DNA from: Sphingomonas sp. IC-56
GTDB lineage: Bacteria; Pseudomonadota; Alphaproteobacteria; Sphingomonadales; Sphingomonadaceae
NCBI RefSeq assembly: GCF_021043375.1
Contig: NZ_JAJNDV010000001.1
Span: 275,058-339,057, forward strand
Length of the DNA stretch: 64,000 bases
Direction: 5' to 3'
This document shows positions 17,921-25,147 of this stretch, piece after piece. Every line of letters starts with the position of its first letter. Positions within the stretch are counted from its first letter, which is position 1. The notes beneath the pieces were generated by a model. It saw nothing but the letters and a program-made list of their open reading frames with translations. It was not told where the DNA came from and ran no database searches. The position numbers and the translations under genes are program-made.

Positions 17921-18541
17921 TCAGGCCGCGATATCGGCTTCCGTAGCTACGAAGGGCGCGACCACACGCACCGCCCGCTCGACATAAAGCGCCTTTTCAC
18001 CAACCGGCGCGACATAGTGCATCGCGTCTTCGGCATCGCGCATCGATGCGCCCCGGGCGATCATCCAGGTGGCAAGATATTGCGAGGCCAGGCATCCTCC
18101 GGCGGTGGCTACATTGCCATGCGCCACGAACGGCGCCTCCACCACCTGCACCCCCGCTTCGATCACCCATGGCTTGGTCGTCAGATCGGTGCAGGCGGGA
18201 AGATCGCCGATCAGCCCCAGCTTCGCGAGCAGCAGCGTCCCGGAACATTGCGCGCCGATCAGCTGGCGCCCAGGGTCCAAGTTAATCCCCGATAGCAGCG
18301 CCGTGTCGGCGGCGATCTCGCGTGTCCTGATGCCGCTGCCGACCAGCACGGCATCGGCTTCCCCCGCGAACGCCAGCGGCTTCTGGCGCTGAACGGTAAC
18401 GCCGTTCATGGAAGTTACCTGATCGGTGGGTGACGTGATGTACGCCGCCCATCCCTTGTCCTTCATTCGATTCAGGATCGCTGCCGCGACGAACGAATCC
18501 AGTTCGTTGAACCCTTCAAAGGTCAGAACCGCGATCTGCAT
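17921..18541 (-). CDS. DJ-1/PfpI family protein
   Basis: 206-aa class I glutamine-amidotransferase-like protein. The nucleophile-elbow Cys is in LIGAQCSGTLLLAKLG (about residue 99), with the N-terminal IAVLTFEGFNELDSFVAAAIL and a conserved Glu early in the chain. Family members act as glyoxalase-III/deglycase-like enzymes, isonitrile hydratases or chaperones; the sequence does not settle which. A 56-aa membrane-protein gene lies 6 bases upstream on the same strand, so the pair likely form an operon. Confidence 0.87.
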   Translation of the reverse strand: MQIAVLTFEGFNELDSFVAAAILNRMKDKGWAAYITSPTDQVTSMNGVTVQRQKPLAFAGEADAVLVGSGIRTREIAADTALLSGINLDPGRQLIGAQCSGTLLLAKLGLIGDLPACTDLTTKPWVIEAGVQVVEAPFVAHGNVATAGGCLASQYLATWMIARGASMRDAEDAMHYVAPVGEKALYVERAVRVVAPFVATEADIAA

Positions 18542-18547
18542 CTACGC

Positions 18548-18718
18548 TTATTCCTGTACGTTGGACGTCCCGTCTGAGGTGGCGCCGCGCCGCTTCTGAA
18601 GCAGTCCCACGCCGATCATCGCCAGGAAGCCCAGCGGAAACCAGAGCCCCGGATTACCGGCGATGATGCCGATGAACCAGAAGAGGATCAGCGCGCCAAC
18701 AGGTGTGAACTTCGTCAT
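18548..18718 (-). CDS. Small two-helix membrane protein (56 aa)
   Basis: A short frame from ATG 18718 to TAA 18548. The translation has hydrophobic segments at residues about 7-21 (VGALILFWFIGIIAG) and 26-40 (WFPLGFLAMIGVGLL), then a positively charged KRR and a polar tail ending SNVQE. No Shine-Dalgarno is obvious. It sits 6 bases upstream of the DJ-1/PfpI gene. I do not recognise the family; the clean membrane profile and tight spacing argue that it is real. Confidence 0.65.
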   Translation of the reverse strand: MTKFTPVGALILFWFIGIIAGNPGLWFPLGFLAMIGVGLLQKRRGATSDGTSNVQE

Positions 18719-18795
18719 GGCGAGAGGCTATGACGCGCAAGCCAGGCGAGCAAGAGGCTTAACAGCGAGTTTCCCGGCGGCCTCAACCCCTCTCC

Positions 18796-18830
18796 GTCAC
18801 CCCGGCCTTGGCCGGGGTCCCGCTTCTTCT
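18796..18830. repeat. Single arm of repeat family C beside family A copy 1
   Basis: The stretch GTCACCCCGGCCTTGGCCGG and following GGTCCCGCTTCTTC matches one arm of the 82-bp inverted repeat at 49423-49504. It abuts the family A element at 18835, giving a composite of two repeat types. It lies in the 350-base gap between the small membrane protein and ctrA, which otherwise holds only the family A repeat and the ctrA terminator. Confidence 0.6.
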
Positions 18831-18834
18831 TCTG

Positions 18835-18938
18835 CAGTTCCCCGGCGGAGGCCGGGGCCCAGCTGCAACAAAGCCGCTGGTGCAGCCCACCCTCGCGACC
18901 ACCTCGGCAACTGGGCCCCGGCCTCCGCCGGGGAACTG
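18835..18938. repeat. Dispersed inverted repeat family A, copy 1
   Basis: Two 32-base arms in opposite orientation: 18835-18866 (CAGTTCCCCGGCGGAGGCCG then GGGCCCAGCTGC) and 18907-18938 (its near-exact reverse complement), with a 40-base centre. Each arm itself contains a CCCCGGC...GCCGGGG stem. Copies occur at 25035-25137 and 48226-48329, and the start of another reaches the window edge at 63986. The transcript would fold into a long hairpin. Confidence 0.85.
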
Positions 18939-19004
18939 CCAGCACCGCGCTCAACCCTCGCACCCGCCTCGTCCATGGGCTCCGAGTCCACCGAACACTC
19001 AAAT

Positions 19005-19044
19005 CCGAAACAACAAGGGCCGCGGCTCTTTCGAACCGCGGCCC
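19005..19044 (-). terminator. Rho-independent terminator of ctrA
   Basis: On the minus strand a perfect 9-bp stem GGGCCGCGG / CCGCGGCCC (19044-19036 with 19025-19017) and a 10-base loop are followed by TTGTTGTTT. It begins 25 bases after the ctrA stop codon. Confidence 0.75.
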
Positions 19045-19068
19045 CTTACAGCCCCCGCTGTGTTGCAA

Positions 19069-19776
19069 TCAGGCGACCGCCGAAACGTCCGCTTCGGCGC
19101 CGTCCAGCTCGCGCAGCACATAGCCACGGCCCCAGACGGTCTCGATATAATTCTCGCCGTCGGTCGCCATGCTCAGCTTCTTGCGCAGCTTGCAGATGAA
19201 GACGTCGATGATCTTGAGTTCGGGCTCGTCCATACCGCCATAGAGATGGTTGAGGAACATCTCCTTGGTCAGCGTCGTGCCCTTGCGGAGCGACAGCAGC
19301 TCCAGCATCGCATATTCCTTACCGGTCAGGTGCACGCGCGCGCCGTCGACTTCGACCGTCTTGGCGTCCAGGTTCACCGCCAGCTTGCCGGTGCGGATGA
19401 CCGACTGCGAATGGCCCTTCGAGCGGCGGACGACTGCGTGGATGCGCGCCACCAGCTCCTCGCGGTGGAACGGCTTGGTGACGTAGTCGTCGGCACCAAA
19501 GCCGAACGAGCGCACCTTGGAATCCATTTCGTTGACGCCCGACAGGATCAGCACCGGCGTCTGCACGCGGGCGACCCGCACCTTCTTCAGCACGTCGTAT
19601 CCGTGCATGTCAGGCAGGTTCAGGTCGAGCAGGATGATATCGTAGTCATAGAGCTTGGCAAGATCCAAGCCCTCTTCGCCCAGGTCCGTCGTGTAGACGT
19701 TGAAGCCTTCTGCGCCGAGCATCAGCTCGATTGCCTTTGCAGTGCTAGGCTCGTCTTCGATCAGCAGCACGCGCAT
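19069..19776 (-). CDS. ctrA: Cell-cycle response regulator CtrA
   Basis: 235-aa OmpR-type response regulator. Receiver domain residues 1-120 with acidic pocket LLIEDE, phospho-Asp 51 in [12 protein letters not shown], Ser/Thr switch in ILSGVNEM and YVTKPFH. Winged-helix domain about 125-230 with [20 protein letters not shown] and the CtrA-specific [24 protein letters not shown]. CtrA binds TTAA-N7-TTAA boxes and controls cell cycle, motility and envelope genes in alphaproteobacteria. A near-consensus CtrA box stands about 95 bases upstream of the start, suggesting autoregulation. The Caulobacter-style C-terminal degradation tag (Ala-Ala) is replaced by DVSAVA. Confidence 0.95.
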   Translation of the reverse strand: MRVLLIEDEPSTAKAIELMLGAEGFNVYTTDLGEEGLDLAKLYDYDIILLDLNLPDMHGYDVLKKVRVARVQTPVLILSGVNEMDSKVRSFGFGADDYVTKPFHREELVARIHAVVRRSKGHSQSVIRTGKLAVNLDAKTVEVDGARVHLTGKEYAMLELLSLRKGTTLTKEMFLNHLYGGMDEPELKIIDVFICKLRKKLSMATDGENYIETVWGRGYVLRELDGAEADVSAVA

Positions 19777-19866
19777 TGCCGTTTCCCCTGTCCTCAGACG
19801 CGTGGAGCCCCGCTGGCCGACGCGTTGGACGATTTCATTAACCTAAGCACCTCTGAAGGCAAAAGG

Positions 19867-19882
19867 TTAATTTCCGCCTAAC
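19867..19882 (-). promoter_or_regulatory. Candidate CtrA box upstream of ctrA
   Basis: Plus strand TTAA-TTTCCGC-CTAAC; read toward ctrA it is GTTAG-GCGGAAA-TTAACC, one mismatch from the CtrA consensus TTAA-N7-TTAAC. It lies about 90-105 bases upstream of the ctrA start codon. A further GGTTAA half-site lies around 19838-19843 on the same strand. Autoregulation is known for CtrA in Caulobacter; here it is inferred from sequence alone. Confidence 0.6.
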
Positions 19883-19944
19883 CGCGCATGTTCATGGGTT
19901 TAGGGATTGCCCTTAAGGGTGCACGCAAAGGCGTTACCGACCCG

Positions 19945-20856
19945 TTACGCCGCATCCACGCACATGCGTTTGAGCCGATCCGACAGGAATTCGATCAGCG
20001 CCTCCACCCGCGCCGGGCGCAGCGTTCCCGGCGGCGTCAACAGGTGCAGCCCGGCCGCGCCGCCCGACCAGTCGTTCAGCACCACCTCCAGCCGCCCGGC
20101 CGCGACATGCTTGTCCACCAGGAAGTCGGGCAGCCGCGCCACGCCCAATCCCGCGCACAGCGCCGGCAGCATCGCCTCGCCATTGTCGGTGCGGATGGGA
20201 CCGTCGACGCGCACCGCCGCCTCCTCGCCGCCCGCCTTGCGGAACCGCCACATCTCGGGTGAGGCGGTGTTGGTGTAGATGAAGCACGCATGCGTCGCGA
20301 GTTCGGCGGGGTGACGCGGCCTGCCGGCCCGGTCGAAATAGCCCGGAGCGCCGACCACATAAGTCGTGACCGGCCCAAGCCGCCGCGCGCGCAGCGAACT
20401 GTCGGGCAGCTCGGCGATGCGGATCGCCACGTCGATACCCTCGCCGACAATGTCGACGAACGCGTCGGACAACCGCAGGTCGATTCGTATGCCGGGGTGC
20501 ATCTCCATGAACTCGGCCAGCGTCGGCGCCAGATGGCTGATACCGAAGGTCAACGGCGCCGCGAGTCGCACTACGCCCGCAGGCGCGCTGGCGGATTCAA
20601 ACGCGGCTTCTTCCGCCGCCTCGCCTTCGGACAGGATGCGCTGCGCTCGCTCGGCTAGCCCCCGCCCGCTATCGGTCAGCGTCAGCCGCCGCGAGGTGCG
20701 ATGGAACAGCGCCGTGCCCAGCCGCTGCTCCAGCCGGGTGATCGCCTTGGAAATCGTCGCCTTGGAGACCCCCAGCGCCTCCGCCGCACCCGAGAAGGAG
20801 CGATGCTCCACCACCGCGGCGAAGATCGCCCATGCTTCGAAATCAGGCAGCTTCAT
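19945..20856 (-). CDS. LysR-family transcriptional regulator of the pirin/wrbA unit
   Basis: 303 aa. The frame is open to 20949, but ATG 20856 gives the standard N-terminus (MKLPDFEAWAIFAAVVEHRSF). The HTH is residues about 15-65 (GAAEALGVSKATISKAITRLEQRLG, split by standard LysR spacing), the effector domain 90-295. Divergent from the pirin gene with a 98-base gap carrying a perfect palindrome, the classic layout of a LysR regulator and its target. Inducer unknown; redox or electrophile stress is plausible given pirin and WrbA. Confidence 0.92.
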   Translation of the reverse strand: MKLPDFEAWAIFAAVVEHRSFSGAAEALGVSKATISKAITRLEQRLGTALFHRTSRRLTLTDSGRGLAERAQRILSEGEAAEEAAFESASAPAGVVRLAAPLTFGISHLAPTLAEFMEMHPGIRIDLRLSDAFVDIVGEGIDVAIRIAELPDSSLRARRLGPVTTYVVGAPGYFDRAGRPRHPAELATHACFIYTNTASPEMWRFRKAGGEEAAVRVDGPIRTDNGEAMLPALCAGLGVARLPDFLVDKHVAAGRLEVVLNDWSGGAAGLHLLTPPGTLRPARVEALIEFLSDRLKRMCVDAA

Positions 20857-20874
20857 GGGTGCCGCCGGTATCAC

Positions 20875-20900
20875 GGAAACGATCGGTTTCCAACGTTTCC
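20875..20900. promoter_or_regulatory. Palindromic operator candidate between lysR and pirin
   Basis: GGAAAC-GATCG-GTTTCC (20875-20891) is a perfect 6-bp inverted repeat with a 5-base centre, followed four bases later by another GTTTCC at 20895-20900. It begins 19 bases upstream of the LysR start codon and 55 bases before pirin, where a LysR tetramer would be expected to bind. Confidence 0.6.
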
Positions 20901-20954
20901 ATTTCGGCACCCCTGCCTCGCACCTATGTCTTGGGCCTCTACGGGACACTCAAC

Positions 20955-21653
20955 ATGATCGACAAACGCCCATTCGAAAGCCTCGGACACGCCGATCACG
21001 GCTGGCTCAAGGCGCGCCATCATTTCAGCTTCGCCAGCTATTACGACGATGCCCGCATGGGCTGGGGCGCGCTGCGCGTGTGGAACGATGACGAGATCGC
21101 CGCTAATTCCGGCTTCCCGCCCCACCCCCACCAGGACATGGAGATCATCACCTATGTCCGCTCTGGCGCCATCACGCACCAGGACTCGATGGGCAACAAG
21201 GGCCGCACCGGCGCCGGCGACGTCCAGGTGATGAGCGCCGGCAGCGGCGTGCGTCACGCCGAATATAATCTCGAGCCTGAGACGACACGCATCTTCCAGA
21301 TCTGGATCCAGCCCCGCACCCGCGGCGGTCAGCCCAGCTGGGGCGCCAAGCCCTTTCCCAAGGGGGACCGTTCCGGCCGCTTCGTCACACTGGCCTCCGG
21401 CTTTGCCGAAGACAGCGAAGCCCTGCCGATCCGCGCCGACGCTCGCGTCCTTGGCGCGACGCTGAAGGCTGGCGAGAGCGTCACTTACACTGTCGGCGAC
21501 AACCGCCACGCCTATCTCGTCCCCGCCACCGGCGCGATCGAGATCGACGGTGAGCGCGTCCAGGCCCGTGACGGCGCGGCACTCACGGGCGGCCAGACGA
21601 TCACCATTACCGCACGCGAAGACGCCGAGATCGTTCTCGTCGACAGCGAGTGA
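20955..21653 (+). CDS. Pirin family protein (bicupin, quercetinase-type)
   Basis: 232-aa bicupin. ATG 20955 gives the normal start [20 protein letters not shown]. The metal-binding cupin motif [26 protein letters not shown] carries the expected His/His/His/Glu, and [10 protein letters not shown] follows. This resembles YhhW-type quercetin dioxygenases. The C-terminal cupin (about 150-232) is less conserved. Located between a divergent LysR gene and wrbA, 26 bases ahead of the latter. Confidence 0.92.
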   Translation: MIDKRPFESLGHADHGWLKARHHFSFASYYDDARMGWGALRVWNDDEIAANSGFPPHPHQDMEIITYVRSGAITHQDSMGNKGRTGAGDVQVMSAGSGVRHAEYNLEPETTRIFQIWIQPRTRGGQPSWGAKPFPKGDRSGRFVTLASGFAEDSEALPIRADARVLGATLKAGESVTYTVGDNRHAYLVPATGAIEIDGERVQARDGAALTGGQTITITAREDAEIVLVDSE

Positions 21654-21679
21654 ACCGGAACCACAAGGGAGCAGCCAGC

Positions 21680-22282
21680 ATGTCCAAGATCCTCGTTCTT
21701 TACTATTCGTCCTACGGCCACCTGGCGAAGATGGCCGACGCCGTCGCGGAAGGCGCCCGCAGCGCCGGTGCGCAGGTCGATGTCCGCCGCGTCGCTGAAA
21801 CGGCGCCTGCCGAAGTCGCAGCGGCGGCAGGCTTCGTCGCCGACCAGAGCCACCCGGTGCTCGACGACGTCAACGAACTCGCCAACTATGACGGCATCAT
21901 TGTCGGCTCCCCCACGCGCTTCGGGCGCATGTCGAGCCAGATGGTCAGTTTCTGGGACAAGGCCGGCGGCGTGTGGTTCCAGGGTAAGCTCAACGGCAAG
22001 GTCGGCGGCGCTTTCACCTCCACCGCCAGCCAGCATGGCGGCCAGGAAACGACGCTCTTCTCGATTATCACCAACCTGCTGCACTTCGGCCTGACCATCG
22101 TTGGCCTGGATTATGGCTTTGCAGGCCAGAACGGCGTGGACGAAGTGAAGGGCGGCTCGCCCTATGGCGCTACGACCATCGCGGGTGCTGATGGCAGCCG
22201 CTTGCCGAGCGAAGTCGAGCTCGAAGGCGCCCGCTATCAGGGCCATCGTATTGCCGAGGTCGCGAACAAGCTCGCCGCGTGA
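21680..22282 (+). CDS. wrbA: NAD(P)H:quinone oxidoreductase WrbA
   Basis: 200-aa flavodoxin-fold FMN enzyme performing two-electron quinone reduction in the cytoplasm. FMN loop [52 protein letters not shown] and [13 protein letters not shown] are all WrbA-specific. ATG 21680 has AAGGGAG eight bases upstream. It ends before a strong terminator at 22341, so LysR-regulated pirin-wrbA is a closed two-gene unit. Confidence 0.95.
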   Translation: MSKILVLYYSSYGHLAKMADAVAEGARSAGAQVDVRRVAETAPAEVAAAAGFVADQSHPVLDDVNELANYDGIIVGSPTRFGRMSSQMVSFWDKAGGVWFQGKLNGKVGGAFTSTASQHGGQETTLFSIITNLLHFGLTIVGLDYGFAGQNGVDEVKGGSPYGATTIAGADGSRLPSEVELEGARYQGHRIAEVANKLAA

Positions 22283-22340
22283 TCCCCGACGCGCGAGGCT
22301 GAAACCGCGCGATCCCCTCCTCCCGCTCGGTTTCACACAT

Positions 22341-22374
22341 GCGGCGGCCGGTTGCCCTACCGGCCGCCGCTTTT
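22341..22374 (+). terminator. Rho-independent terminator of pirin-wrbA
   Basis: Perfect 11-bp stem GCGGCGGCCGG (22341-22351) / CCGGCCGCCGC (22360-22370), 8-base loop, then TTTT, 58 bases after the wrbA stop. Confidence 0.88.
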
Positions 22375-22405
22375 CGTTTGGACACATCGCGCTATATGCC
22401 GGTCC

Positions 22406-23056
22406 ATGTTCCAGGACCGTGTACTCTTCATCGACGGCGAAGCGATCGTGATCGACAAGCCCGCGGGCCTGCCCGTCGACCGCCCGCGCGACCGCTCGCT
22501 TAGCCTTGAGGATCAGCTGCATCATCTGACCTTCGGCTTCCGCCGCAACCCGGTGCCGATGCACCGCCTGGATCGCGACACCAGTGGCTGCCTGCTGCTC
22601 GCCCGCAATCCCAAGGCGATGAAGCGCTTCGCTCAGGCGTTCGAGACCGGCATCGTGCAGAAGCGCTATCTTGCCATCCTAGACGGCGTGCCTGAGGGCG
22701 AAGGCGGCATGATCGACCTGCCGCTCGCCAAGATCTCCAGTGCCGAGAATGGCTGGCGTATGCGCGGCGACCCCAAGGGCAAGCCCGCCCGCACCCGCTG
22801 GGAAGTTCTTGAAGCCCGTAGCGGCCGCGCCCTGCTCGCCTTCTATCCCGAGACTGGCCGCACCCATCAGATCCGCATCCACGCCGCAGAAGGGCTCGGC
22901 ATCCCGATCACCGGCGATCCGGTCTATGGCGCCGGCGGCCCGGCCGTCATGCTGCATGCCGAAGGGCTGACTATCCCGCGCGAGGGCAAGCCACCGGTCG
23001 AGGCGCATGCCCCTTTGCCAGTCCGCTTCCACAATCTCGGCTTTGGCCGTGACTGA
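22406..23056 (+). CDS. RluA-family pseudouridine synthase
   Basis: 216 aa. ATG 22406 gives the compact form MFQDRVLFIDGEAIVIDKPAG. The catalytic-Asp motif HRLDRDTSGCLLLARN, the KRYLAILDG strand and GRTHQIRIHAAEGLGIPITGDPVYG are intact. It isomerises uridine in rRNA or tRNA; no S4 domain is present, so it resembles the small RluA/RluE-like forms. Eight bases overlap arfB, suggesting a ribosome-related unit. Confidence 0.9.
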   Translation: MFQDRVLFIDGEAIVIDKPAGLPVDRPRDRSLSLEDQLHHLTFGFRRNPVPMHRLDRDTSGCLLLARNPKAMKRFAQAFETGIVQKRYLAILDGVPEGEGGMIDLPLAKISSAENGWRMRGDPKGKPARTRWEVLEARSGRALLAFYPETGRTHQIRIHAAEGLGIPITGDPVYGAGGPAVMLHAEGLTIPREGKPPVEAHAPLPVRFHNLGFGRD

Positions 23057-23450
23057 GATCCCGGAGGAAGCGATTGTCGAGGAACGCTTCCTCGCCGCTT
23101 CCGGCCCCGGCGGCCAGAATGTCAACAAGGTCGCAACCGCCGTCCAGCTGCGCGTGAACGTCTACAAGCTCGGCCTCCCGCTCTACGCCTATCAAAAGCT
23201 CAAGCAGCTGGCGGGCTCGAAGATGACGCTGAATGGCGAACTGGTCATCACCGCGCGCAAGTTCCGCACCCAGGACGCGAACCGCACCGACGCGCGCGAG
23301 CGGCTGGCCGAACTCGTCACCGAGTCGTTCCAGCGCGATGCCCGGCGCATCAAGACCAAGCCTAGCAAGAACGCCAAGGCCCGCCGTGTGGATGAAAAGA
23401 AGGGCCGCAGCGCCGTAAAGGCCGGGCGGGGCAAGGTCCGGATCGACTGA
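23049..23450 (+). CDS. arfB: Alternative ribosome-rescue factor / peptidyl-tRNA hydrolase ArfB
   Basis: 133-aa class-I release-factor-like hydrolase. Start is GTG 23049, inside the end of the rluA-like gene. The GGQ catalytic loop appears as SGPGGQNVNKV (residues about 18-28), with no codon-recognition domain, and a basic C-terminal tail (KTKPSKNAKARRVDEKKGR) that in ArfB enters the empty mRNA channel. Frees ribosomes stalled on truncated mRNA. Confidence 0.92.
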   Translation: MTEIPEEAIVEERFLAASGPGGQNVNKVATAVQLRVNVYKLGLPLYAYQKLKQLAGSKMTLNGELVITARKFRTQDANRTDARERLAELVTESFQRDARRIKTKPSKNAKARRVDEKKGRSAVKAGRGKVRID

Positions 23451-23492
23451 CGCCTCTCGCACTGCGGCGGCGGATCGCCTACATCGCGGCCC

Positions 23493-23981
23493 ATGTACGC
23501 TTTCGATATTGCCGCGGGCTCCAAGTCCGAACTCTACCGCGACCTCGCCGCCGCGCTCGACTCGCTCACCGCCGACGAGCCCGACGCCATCGCCAACATG
23601 GCCAACGTGTCGGCGCTGATCTGGCAGTATCTGCCCGACCTCAACTGGGCCGGCTTCTACCGCAACGTCGCCGACGAGCTCGTGCTCGGTCCCTTCCAGG
23701 GCAAGGCCGCGTGTATCCGCATTCTCTTTGGCAAGGGCGTGTGCGGCGCCGCCGCCATCACCCGCGAGACCCAGCTGGTCGAGGATGTCCACGCCTTCCC
23801 CGGCCACATCGCCTGCGACGCAGCGAGCCGCTCCGAGCTTGTCGTGCCGATTGTTCACCAGGGCGAGCTGCTGGGCGTGCTCGACCTCGACAGCCCGATC
23901 CCGTCGCGCTTCGACGCAGGCGACGCCGCCGGCTGCGAAGCACTGGTACGCATCCTCGCCCCGCGTCTTTCGGGACGCTGA
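23493..23981 (+). CDS. msrC: Free-methionine-(R)-sulfoxide reductase (GAF domain)
   Basis: 162-aa single GAF domain. Conserved fRMsr sequence: NWAGFYRNVADELVLGPFQG, ACIRILFGKGVCGAA and HIACDAASRSELVVPI; the Cys residues in these (about 74, 84 and 108) are the redox set. SELVVPI and GVLDLDSP are also typical. Reduces free Met-R-sulfoxide in the cytoplasm. Confidence 0.9.
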   Translation: MYAFDIAAGSKSELYRDLAAALDSLTADEPDAIANMANVSALIWQYLPDLNWAGFYRNVADELVLGPFQGKAACIRILFGKGVCGAAAITRETQLVEDVHAFPGHIACDAASRSELVVPIVHQGELLGVLDLDSPIPSRFDAGDAAGCEALVRILAPRLSGR

Positions 23982-24038
23982 CCCGCATTGGGACATCGTT
24001 AACCAAGTCTCGTGGATTTCTTCACGGAAGCGTAAAGG

Positions 24039-24055
24039 TTACTGCATCGTTAAAC
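24039..24055 (+). promoter_or_regulatory. Possible CtrA box upstream of the RcnB-like gene
   Basis: TTAC-TGCATCG-TTAAAC, one mismatch from TTAA-N7-TTAA, ends 37 bases before the GTG start at 24092. Two related GTTAA-containing stretches (23998 and 24049) flank it. Weak: a single mismatch site can arise by chance. Confidence 0.35.
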
Positions 24056-24091
24056 GAGTCTGACGACTTGCATACGAAGGAGTAGACCGAG

Positions 24092-25021
24092 GTGCGCAAT
24101 CTTTGGTTGGCGACGGCAGCTATGGCGGGTCTGGCATGCGCCACCCCCGCAACGGCACAGCGGGTGTGGCAGAATGGCCGCTGGGTAGTGATGCCCAAGG
24201 GCACGCCGCATCATGTCGGCCCAATCAAGCCGCACCGCTGGGGCAAGCCGGTCAATGGCCGCTGGAGCGCCGGCTGGCAGGCGCCGGGCGGCTGGAACAG
24301 CTATCGCCGTCTTCATCGCGGCGCGGTGCTGCCGTCCTACTGGATGGGCACCGGCTTCCGCGTACCCGACTATCTCAGCTTCGGCCTCGCCGCTCCGCCC
24401 CAGGGCTATCACTGGGTCCGCTATTATAACGATGCGGTACTGGTCGACGGCCGCGGCCAGGTTTGGGATGCGCGCGACGGCATCAACTGGGCCGATGGCA
24501 CCAGTTATTCGTCCAGCTATGGCTATGCCGGCGGTTCTTATTCGAACGGCTATGCCGATGCGGGCGCCAGCTATGCCGCGCCGCGGCTCGAAGCCGACGA
24601 CTATTATGACGACGTGCCGGTAGCGCCCGACGTCCCGTCCCCCCCGCCCGGCGCCGGCTATGACGCGCCGATCCCCGCGCCCTATGGCGCCTACCCCGCC
24701 GCACCGCTGCCGCCCGCGCCGCCGGTGCATGTCCAGACCTATCCCGCCCCCGTGCCGCCCGTGCAGGTTCAGACCTACACCGCACCCTGCACTCAGGTCT
24801 GCGGCGGCGCATATCAGGGCGGCGCCTTCTACGGCGGCAGCGCCTATGCTTCGGGCTATTATGCCAGCGGCGCTACAACCACGGTAGTAATCACCCCCGC
24901 GCCGATCGTTACCACCACCACGGTGGTGGAAGAACGCATCATTGAGGACCGCGTGGTCGTCACCCCCAAGCGCACCCTGCGCAAGAAGATGCTCCGCCGC
25001 GCCCCAAGCTGCCGCTGCTGA
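24092..25021 (+). CDS. Exported RcnB-like protein with Pro/Tyr-rich middle
   Basis: 309 aa. GTG 24092 is chosen because AAGGAG lies 9 bases upstream and it starts a signal peptide ending ATPATAQ. Residues about 75-135 match the RcnB family core (W-x-G-x-x-LPSYWMGTGFRVPDYLSFGL, PPQGYHWVRYYNDAVLVD), periplasmic proteins linked to Ni/Co homeostasis in E. coli. Residues 140-245 are low-complexity, rich in Tyr, Gly, Pro and Ala; the end is Thr/Val-rich and then basic with PSCRC. A metal role is inference from the family only. Confidence 0.8.
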   Translation: MRNLWLATAAMAGLACATPATAQRVWQNGRWVVMPKGTPHHVGPIKPHRWGKPVNGRWSAGWQAPGGWNSYRRLHRGAVLPSYWMGTGFRVPDYLSFGLAAPPQGYHWVRYYNDAVLVDGRGQVWDARDGINWADGTSYSSSYGYAGGSYSNGYADAGASYAAPRLEADDYYDDVPVAPDVPSPPPGAGYDAPIPAPYGAYPAAPLPPAPPVHVQTYPAPVPPVQVQTYTAPCTQVCGGAYQGGAFYGGSAYASGYYASGATTTVVITPAPIVTTTTVVEERIIEDRVVVTPKRTLRKKMLRRAPSCRC

Positions 25022-25034
25022 GGTAAGGCCAAAC

Positions 25035-25137
25035 CTGTTCCCCGGCGAAGGCCGGGGCCCAGTTGCAAGCGGCCCGAAACGACTGACCGCACTCTCAACT
25101 TCATCGAAACTGGACCCCGACCTCCGCCGGGGAACAG
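25035..25137. repeat. Dispersed inverted repeat family A, copy 2 (degenerate right arm)
   Basis: Left arm 25035-25066 (CTGTTCCCCGGCGAAGGCCG...) and right arm 25106-25137 in reverse orientation with a few substitutions (GGACCCCGACC instead of GGGCCCCGGCC). It fills the gap between two convergent genes, where it could stop transcription from both sides. Confidence 0.8.
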
Positions 25138-25147
25138 TCCCAACACT

